Source: Lamellibrachia satsuma | Taxonomy: Eukaryota; Annelida; Polychaeta; Sabellida; Siboglinidae | Assembly: GCA_033239005.1 (NCBI GenBank) | Contig: BSQZ01000001.1 | Coordinates: 18,989,000 to 19,052,999 of the forward strand | Direction of reading: 5' to 3' | Length of the DNA stretch: 64,000 bases | Part shown: positions 51,301 to 61,700 of the stretch, piece after piece | How positions within the stretch are numbered: position 1 is the first letter of the stretch | Layout of the letters: each line of letters begins with the position of its first letter | Program-made: the position numbers and the translations under genes | The notes under the pieces: model-generated | What the model was told of the DNA's origin: nothing | What the model saw: only the letters and a program-made list of their open reading frames with translations | The model's database searches: none

Positions 51301-54300
51301 TACAATGTAATGCCTACCAAGACATAATAACATGTCTTCACTCCTGTATACAATGTAATGCCTACCAAGACATAGTAACATGTCTTCACTCCTGTATACA
51401 ATGTAATGCCTACCAAGACATAGTAACATGTCTTCTTCACTCCAGTATACAATGTTGTAATGCTTACCAAGACATAGTAACATGTCTTCTTCACTCCAGT
51501 ATACAATGTTGTAATGCTTACCAAGACATAGTAACATGTCTTCTTCACTCCAGTATACAATGTTGTAATATCTACAAAGACATTGTGACATGTCTTTTTC
51601 ACTACAGTCTACAATGTTATAATATAATATATAATATATTGTAATAATGTAATATATTGTCTCTTTATGCAAGTGCTTCATAGTTTGATATGCACATCAA
51701 GTGCCATGAGCTAACCTGCGGTGAGGAGTAGGGTGATGCCACCTGGTGAATAGTTTGGAACTAGCATCACTGGGTGGGAGGATGCTGTTTTCGTGGTTTT
51801 TGCTGAGCTGCTTGATATTACAACCCAATTTTCAAGTTAATCGCCAATAAGACATGCCATTTTCTCAAATAAAAATACATTTGATGCAAGAATATAAAAC
51901 TAGATTGTTTGATAGCATAGACAACTATTCAAAGAAAGTTATCAGTCATGGTTTTATATGCCTATAAAATTAATAAAATTTATACTTTTACCTGGCATCT
52001 TAAAAATCAAAGTACTGTATTCGACCTATTAAACGTACATGCCCTAATTAGGGTACACCTTTTTTTAATCTGCAGGATCCATAATTATTGTAATTTTACT
52101 GATGTGGAACAACTGAATAATGTATGTCTAGAGTTGTTTTATGGAAGGTAACATAGCTTCAGATGATTGGGAGTTTGTTCCAAAATTTTGGTTTGGCTAC
52201 AGAATACGGGCTTTCATGTTCTATCGAAACTACCATTAGGGACTTTTTCACAAGATTACTGTATAAGTAAAATAAATACCGTATTCGACCTATTAAACGT
52301 ACATGTCTTAATTAGTGCACACCCCCTTTTTAATTGGCAGGATCCATAATTATTGTAATTTGATTACTGTGGAACAACTGAAAAGTGTTGCCATCTGGTG
52401 CTAAACAGATGTCACTACTTTTCAGTTGTTCTACACTAGTTACCGAGTGACACCACTAGTGTCAAACAGTTACCTCATTGTTAAGAGAAAATTTTTTTTT
52501 TTTTGGTGTATGCTTATAACAACATATTCCTTAATATTTTTCCATGGCCCAATTTTTTTCAAGCACACTGTATGCCTATTAGGTAGAATACGATACCTTT
52601 TCCAATTCATATTCAACTTTGATGAATTCTTTAAAATCAGACTGTTTTCTTATTAAATTAAGATGAATTCTTGAAAATGATAGTCCTTATTTTCAACTGA
52701 CATTTAACTAGAATGAATTCTAAACAATAAGTTCATACTTTTAACTGATGTTCAACTAGGATGAATTCCTGAAAATGTTAAACTCATTACAACAGGTATT
52801 CAATTAGGATGAATTCTCTAAAATGACGAAGTCTACTTTGAGCTCTTATTCAACTAGGATATGAATTCATTTCAAATCATATTCATATGATTATATCATA
52901 TATATCATATTCATATGATTATATCATATCATGATATCGTACATGTAATGTATTTTAAAATTAATTGTTTTATTGTAAACACCCTTGATTCTATTTTTAG
53001 AGATATGCGGTGTCAAAATAAATTTGATTAAAAAATAAAATTTTATTCAACTTGGATGAGTTTTCATAAATGGCAAAGTGCCTACTACTACTACATTAAT
53101 TTTCAACAGTTGAAGTTAATAAAAAATCAGTTGAATTTCAACTGAATCTCAGTAGAATTTCAACTGAAGTTCAACTAATTCTTTTGGTATGGGAACCACT
53201 AGAAATTTGAGATGAAGCTTTCATTGAGAGACAGTTAGGCCAACAATCATTCAAAGTATCTTCTTGCTGCAGTTAGTCTTCTTGAAAATGTGTGCAGTCA
53301 CTTTGCACATCTATAGCTACACATGGGGTCAGATCACTGTTTCATTTCTGGGTTCATGGCATCTGAATAAAGTGTCAGTGATTTTTAAATGGTATCCCCC
53401 TTTCAAGGAATTTTTGCAAATTAAAAACATAGTTAATGAACAGGAAAAGCGAAAATTTGCAGACTACGGCACTTCTTCTGTGCGCAGGATTGAATTTGTA
53501 GTTGCTGGTTAGCATAATATACGTAGGTAGACACAATCTTCATGTGGTTACATCTGACTGGGATGTTGATTTTCTTATAGAAATTGTAGGATTTGATGAA
53601 AACTCTACAGTAGGTCATTGACATGACATGTTGTGTTGCAGGTGCTGGCTTGGCATTCATTATCTACCCAGAGGTTGTGTCTCGTCTGCCCATCTCTCCC
53701 CTCTGGGCCATCCTCTTCTTCAGCATGCTGGTCACTCTGGGGCTAGGCACTCAGGTCAGTTTTTGACCACACAGGTAGGTCATATCAGTGCCACTCTATT
53801 AGCTTGATCAATGGCACTTGCATTGTGATGAGACTAGCGGCATCGACACAAGTTCTAAGTAGTAACCGCTATAGTAACCGCTGTAGTAACCACTGGTTGG
53901 TTTGTGTCTGACATTGAACATTATTGCCTGGTCACTATAACGGAAACTTCACCTAGCTATACTCAGACCTCCTGTTCTTCAGCAACATTAGTACAACTGT
54001 AGTATATGAACCTTCCATGCACGGCGGTTAACTTGGGATCCCCAACGAACTGCCGATGACATGGAATGGATCATAGATCATTAAACGATTATGTTGATGC
54101 GCTTCTGAGCTCTGGTTTGAGAGGATATAGGTGCTTTAGAAATGTTATCTAGTGTAGTGTGTTCTTTACATTTACTTGTAGTAGCTCAGTACTGGGTCAC
54201 ACATGGTCCAATCAACATATGTGATCATTGTCCTATTGTAAAACTTACCAAAAGTCATTCTGCTTCAATCAGTATTGTGTGTTGCAGTTCTCAGTTGTGA

Positions 54301-57300
54301 CAACGCTGCACACAACACTATTGGACGTCTTCCCAAACACACTGCGCCACGGCAAGCGCCCCATGGTGGTCATGTTGTCCATCTGTGTTCTTGGCTACCT
54401 ACTAGGACTCACCTGCTGCACCAGGGTCAGTACTTACTTTACCCCAGGTGACAAGTGTTCATGTATATGGAACACATGCCCTACTCTGTGTAACATCCAC
54501 CCATTTCAGTGTTAAACGTGACCACACAAGTGTAACACATATACATGAATGGAACACATGCTCTCCCCAAGTCTCAAGTAATTATACTCCAAACAGCCCA
54601 ATCTTGGGCTAATGCAGGAATTTGGACCAACCGCTTTTAGTGTCTATTCCGAAAGAAGGATGTGTACACTCACCTATGTTAGTGTGAAGTTGTATTTGTA
54701 GTAACGAGGTTGTGTTCTGTTGCCAGGGTGGTGTGTACATGCTACAGTTGATAGACAACTATGCTGCAACCTACTCTGTGCTCATCATAGGACTGTGTGA
54801 GTGTCTTGCGCTCTCCTATGTCTACGGTGAGTCACACACCTCAGTCTCTGCTCTGTCACACCGTGGCCATTGGTCAGCGTGCCGACTGCCACACCATGGT
54901 CATTGGTCCACACGCCGTGGCCAGCAGCACCAAGTAACATGCATACTTAATTTTCTGTGTCAGTTCTGAATATGAGATTATCCCATGCAGAATTTGGTCT
55001 AGCCGCTGATTTATTAAGCACATCAATGTTGCTTAAAGGGGAACTGAAGCAAATTTGTATTATGCCGTATATTTAAATATATATTATCTAACTATGCATT
55101 AATGGTGACAGATACCTGCCACTTTATGAGATAAACTGATAAACTTATTTTGTTCGAGACATAAATCGACAAAATGCATCACTGTGTATCGCCATCTTGT
55201 TGTCTATGCAGGTACGAAGTGAGTGGTTTGAATCGTGTATATCTAATCAATGTAAATTTTTGATTTTTAAATTTTTTTCTCATAAATAGGCATTCTGGAG
55301 CGTCAACGTCAACAAAATAGTGTTTTTGCGCTCCAAATAAAAAAGTTAAAGAAATTACAACAAAACACAAAAAAAATCGTGGAAAACGCCTCACTTCTCG
55401 AATACACGAGACGCTAGCTAACGAGAATATGCGATAACGGAATACCGGAACTATTTTTCACTTGTTGACAAGGTAGATAGAAGCATCGCTTGTTACAGTT
55501 TTACCAGATCTGTTGCCAGCGATTAGTGATTTACTAAACTTCCGTAATAGTTGTCTATCTTTGGAGAAATGGAAACCACAGACGAAGATGGAAACAACGG
55601 CTGACAGTCGTAAAGTGTCACAGAGTGTGCAAGTCATGCTCCAGACTCCAGGTCGGTTTCGACTTTGCTGACGTTGGATTCAGGAAGTGACACTGTTACT
55701 GATAAGTGACAACAGCACTTTGACTGTCAACAATTCCTGAATAGGTAATGTGATGTGGTGATCCTGTGGAAACTGTGTCCCGATGTCTACGCACGTTTAC
55801 GTTGAGTCATCATGCTGCACCGAGGAAGCTACTATGCCTAAGGCTAGGCTATGGCTATGCAGCACCATGTGCCCTACGGTGTTGGTGCTTGCATCACCGA
55901 AGACGATGATTTTGTAGTGATATGCACAAACAGAGCGGTGCTAGATGTTGGTCTGCTGTCATTGCATGATTTGCGTGCCGACTCATTGATTCGCCCTATA
56001 GCTAGCAGGTCAGTAATTCAATTGTTATCGAATCATTGCCATTTTAATAATCATATTTTTTCTGCATATTTCTTTTACCTAGCCCAAACTGCAATGCAAG
56101 CAGGCTTTTATCTTTATTTTGTATCTAATCTAATGAGGTGTACCGTGACTTTATTTTAATATTGTGTTTGATTTTGTGTTGAATAACATTGGTGACAATA
56201 ATAACATGAGGGTTTATTTAATTCATTATGTCAATATATATATTCTTAAATGTTATCATAATTGTGATTGTAATCATGATTGTAATCGTGGTTGTAATCA
56301 TGATTGTAATCATGATTACATTAGTAATTGTGATTGCAATAATTACTATAATAATGATTGCATTAATATTCATACTTGTAATCACCCCTCTCTGTAGCAC
56401 ACCACAACAACTTGTTGTTGGGTGCAATGTAATCGTTTAAATAACAATAATTAACTACTGACAGGATGTAATGTTCACAGTTTTGCAACTATTATGGTAA
56501 TTATAGAATTAGTGCTATCAACTAACCCTGACAAATTATATTTCAGAACATATCAACTGGCTGCATATTGGCATTTCACACTGTGGGCAAGAGGGAGGCT
56601 CAGGAAAGGCAAGACAAGTAATCTCGTCCTGCGATGTGGGAAGGATCTGTGATGTCAATTCTGAACCGAATTGAATTGATGGAAAGTTTAGCTATGGAGA
56701 TTGACCTGACACAAGTGAGTGTACTGATAGACTGATATAGACAAATCATGAAGCACCCACAGTATGCAGCAGGTCGAAAAACAACCTGAAAAATTACAAA
56801 AATCCCCACTAAAAGATTAATAACTGAATGTCTTCATATCCCACTTCTGTCAACAAAAATGTTACCTGCAGCATCTTGCATGTCACTACATACAATTTCA
56901 TTTATGTTGAGGCCAACATAAAATATATGAAAAGTTTATTCACATAGAAAAACAATTACTAAAGAAATAAGGCTAACTAGAATGCCTGAAACCAAGACTA
57001 AACATTGACTAAAAACAGTGACTTCTACCACCGGGAAATACAACCTGGAACATGAATACATTATTATGCCACAACATATCAAATATACTGGTAGTTTAGC
57101 TTAGGACATAATTAATCTTTATACAGCCAACGCATTTTAATAATAATGCAACTGTTTCACCATCATCATCTGTACCAATGGCAATACAGTAACTTGTTTT
57201 GACTGAACAGTAAATGTACACCAATCATGTGTATCAATACACCACTTGTTCCTACCGACAGTAAATGAACACCAATCATCTCATTCTGGAATCTGTACCA

Positions 57301-58701
57301 ATTCACTACTTGGTCTGACAGTAAATGTACACCAATCATATGTACCAATATACTACTTGTTCTGACTGAATCTATACCATAACACCACTTGTTCCTACCG
57401 ACAGCAAATGTAAACTAAGCATCTCATTCTCTACCAATACAATACTTGTACTGACAGTAAATGTACACCAATCATATGTATCAATACACTACTTCTTCTG
57501 ACTAATAGTACTTGCACACCAATCATCTGTTCCAATACACTACTGACAGTAAATGTACACCAATACACTACTTGTTCTGACTGATAGTACATGTACACCT
57601 AACAGATTCAATTCACCTTTCACTCATCCAGGGGTGGAAATCAGCACACTTGCCTCTGATAGACACCCCAGTATCCGAAAGACCTTGGCTGATAGATCAG
57701 ACATGAGTACAACCTATATCACAGTTTATGGCAGTTTGATGTGTGGCAGGTGCAGAAAAGTGACATAAATTTTTCTCATGAATGACAAACTTCTTCTCTT
57801 TCTCATAGGTGTCGGAGCTGCTTGAGTCACCTTCGGTTATGTCACTGTGATCACAGTGTGCATCATCTGTGCAAATGTTTTTGTTTTCACTGAATCTGAT
57901 GGAAGCTTCACATAGGAGTAATCATGATCAACATTCATTGGTGCAATAATGTCATCCGTGACTACAGCAGCATTTGCAAAGTGTCGCACTTACTGGAGTG
58001 ATTTGCGTTTCGGCATCAGTTGTCGATGGTGTCACAGCAGTAGTAGCAGTTGTGGCACTAAAGGTGACATCCGTAATGTCAAGATTCAAAACTAGTACCT
58101 GTACTTGTACGAACCAATGGTGAATTCTTCAGCTGCAAAGATTACACATACAGTGACTTGAAAATTTTACAAAATTCATCTTTTGCATAATAAAAATGAA
58201 TCACAATATGAGAAACTTTCTCTTGTATATATTATTTTTTAGAATATAAGAGTGCCAGTGTCATATAGAATATACAAAGTAATCAACCACGGGGAAAAGC
58301 ATTTTCCCTATGGAGCCATGTTGATTCAACCAATAGGTGTGGCACTGATCTCTTAATGTTTTTAACAAATCTGTTTGGCCACTTTGACGAATGCCTCTGG
58401 TAAGATAACCAAAAGCGTGTTACCAAAATTGTAGCATCCTAGCTCCAAAGCGCATTATATTGTCTACTCAACATTGCATTGTTTCCAATGGGCCAGGGAG
58501 GTAAAAATTCTATAAGGGGTCAAAATTCCATAATGAAATATGGACACATAGGTACACTTTCTATGGGATTCCTTATTTTATATCTGACACCCAATTTAGA
58601 TAACATAATGCATGAATATTGTTATTGGACCAAATGAAGATCTATGCTTGTGACATCTTTAACTTATAAATGCTGCACACACACACACGCATACCTGCCC
58701 A

Positions 58702-58735
<34 letters not shown>

Positions 58736-58745
58736 TGTGAGTGTG

Positions 58746-58783
<38 letters not shown>

Positions 58784-61700
58784 TTAAAGATTTTTTATGC
58801 CAAACCTTGGAATTGATAATTTGGAATTGGCATTGATTTTTTGCAAGGCAGAATTGGAATTGGAACTGATTTAAGGATCAGTATTAGGACCTATATTATT
58901 CTTAATTTATATCAATGACTTGGACGACAGTATAACAAGTAACGTACTGAAATTTGCGGATGACACAAAACTGTTTAGAAAGGTTAATACTGATGGTGAT
59001 AAACAACATTTACAAAACGTGAAATGGTCTGAGAAATGGCAGATGCTGTTCAATTTTGGGAAATGTAAATGCCTACATACAGGACATGGGAACTTGAATG
59101 TAAACTATAAAATGGGAGATACTGTTCTGGGTACTACTGTAAAAGAAAAGGACTTAGGAGTTACAATAAGCGCTGATATGAAAGTTTCAGAGCAGTGTGG
59201 TATTGCAGCTTCAGAGGGTAATAAAATTCTTGGATTGATTAGAAAAAACATAACATACAAGGGAAAAAAGTTAATTATACCTCTTTATAAAGCAATAGTT
59301 AGACCTCATTTAGAATACTGTATACAAGCATGGAGACCATATCGTAAGAAGGATATAGATACGCTTAAACGCATACAAAGGAGAGCAACTAAAATGATTC
59401 CAGAACTTAGAGACTTTAGTTATGAAGAACGCCTGAAAGAATGTGGTTTAACAACTCTAGAGACGAGGAGGTTAAGAGGAGATCAGATTGAAGTTTTTAA
59501 GATATTGATTGGGTATGAAAATATTGATAGAAATATGTTTTTCTCACTCAAGCAGCAGCAGAACTAGAGGACATGAGGTAAAATTAGTAAAGGATCAATG
59601 TAGATTGGACATCAGGAAGCACTCATTCTCACAGAGGACAATAAATGAATGGAACAAATTGTCTACGGATTGTGTAACTGCTAGCAGCGTGAATATGTTT
59701 AAAAACAAGGTTGACACATATCTCAGGGGGGCGGGTTATAAGTAGATGAACATTGTTGAACTCTCGATAAGCCAATGGCTTCCTTGTCCACTTGCCATCT
59801 GGGCCTTTGGCTTGGATGGCAAATACTGCCTAAATTGGAGTGTTTAATAGAATTGAGGCACAAGATGCAAGATAGCCATCTGTGATGCTTGTGTTTGCCA
59901 CTGCCTTGTTTTATTTACTGTGTTCACAGTAATGCAGTCATCTAGAATAGTGTTGACTATGAAATCTTCTGAGAATTTCTTTGTGTTGTGTGTGAAACGA
60001 CGCGTTGTTGTTTTTTGCAGGAATTGATGCGTTCCTCAAGGACATTGAGATGATGCTTGGCTACAAGCCACACGTCTGGTGGAAGGTCATGTGGAAGTAT
60101 GTCACCCCCCTCATCCTTGTGGTAGGTGCCTCTTGCTCATTTACAACACAACTTTAACATGGCTTAACTTTGGAAATGATTGATTGGATATGGTCATTTT
60201 ACCTTTGTCATTGATCATGTTAGTTGTTTATCCCTGTGGACTGGGGTCAGGTTGTTGCACTCCTCTTTATCCCTGTGGACTGGGGTCAGGTTGTTGCACT
60301 CCTCTTTATCCCTGTGGACTGGGGTCAGGTTGTTGCACTCCTCTTTATCCCTGTGGACTGGGGTCAGGTTGTTGCACTCCTCTTTATCCCTGTGGACTGG
60401 GGTCAGGTTGTTGCACTCCTCTTTATCCCTGTGGACTGGGGTCAGGTTGTTGCACTCCTCTTATCCCTGTGGACTGGGGTCAGGTTGTTGCCTCCTCTTT
60501 ATCCCTGTGGACTGGGGTCAGGTTGTTGCACTCCTCTTTATCCCTGTGGACTGGGGTCAGGTTGTTGCACTCCTCTTTATCCCTGTGGACTGGGGTCAGG
60601 TTGTTGCACTCCTCTTTATCCCTGTGGACTGGGGTCAGGTTGTTGCACTCCTCTTTATCCCTGTGGACTGGGGTCAGGTTGTTGCACTCCTCTTTATCCC
60701 TGTGGACTGGGGTCAGGTTGTTGCACTCCTCTTTATCCCTGTGGACTGGGGTCAGGTTGTTGCACTCCTCTTTATCCCTGTGGACTGGGGTCAGGTTGTT
60801 GCACTCCTCTTTATCCCTGTGGACTGGGGTCAGGTTGTTGCACTCCTCTTTATCCCTGTGGACTGGGGTCAGGTTGTTGCACTCCTCTTTATCCCTGTGG
60901 ACTGGGGTCAGGTTGTTGCACTCCTCTTTATCCCTGTGGACTGGGGTCAGGTTGTTGCACTCCTCTTTATCCCTGTGGACTGGGGTCAGGTTGTTGCACT
61001 CCTCTTTATCCCTGTGGACTGGGGTGAGGCTGGCACTGATACTGGTCATCGATTTTTCCTCCCTTCGTCACTAGTTCCGTTCCACTGCCGTCTCCACCAA
61101 CTATCTCCACTCCCCCTATCCCTCATTCTCCGCTCCCCTCCCAGCTTCAAAGGGTAATCAAATTCTTGGGTTGATTAGGAGAAATATAACACACAAGGAA
61201 AAAAGCTAATTATACTTCCATACAGGACATGGGAACTTGAATGTAAACTATAAAATGGGAGATACTGTTCTGGGTACTACTGTAAAAGAAAAGGACTTAG
61301 GAGTTACAATAAGCGCTGATATGAAAGTTTCAGAGCAGTGTGGTATTGCAGCTTCAAAGGGTAATAAAATTCTTGGATTGATTAGAAAAAACGTAACATA
61401 CAAGGGAAAAAAGTTAATTATACCTCTTTATAAAGCAATAGTTAGACCTCATTTAGAATACTGTATACAAGCTTGGAGACCATATCATAAGAAGGATATA
61501 GATACGTTTGAACGAATACAGAGGAGAGCAACTAAAATGATTCCAGACCTTAGTTATGAAGAATGCCTAAGAGAATGTGGTTTAACAACCCTAGAGACAA
61601 GGAGGTTAAGAGGAGATCAAGTTGAAGTTTTTAAGATATTCAATGGGTATGAAAATATTTGTAGAAATATTTTTTTCTCACTCGACAATGATAGTAGAAT

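Larger units (their letters stand above)
55032..58870 (+). repeat. Dispersed 3.7-kb module, copy 2, in SLC6 intron 12
   Basis: Direct repeat of 7084-10870, starting at the same TTAA/AGGGGAACTGAAGC. It keeps the same order: P2X7-C-like pseudogene, minisatellite (57190-57600), minus-strand acidic frame (57790-58130) and TG microsatellite. A GGAATT-rich tail follows to about 58870, where LINE copy A6 begins. It lacks the roughly 2-kb insertion seen next to copy 1. Confidence 0.87.

Noticed and set aside
50381..51681. Minus-strand frames up to 400 residues with a 16-residue repeat
   Set aside because: The minisatellite unit is 48 or 54 bp, a multiple of three, so frames stay open by arithmetic; there is no start context or splice support, and it lies in an SLC6 intron.
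60180..61157. Frames of 190-325 residues in four readings
   Set aside because: By-product of a 39-bp repeat unit (13 codons).
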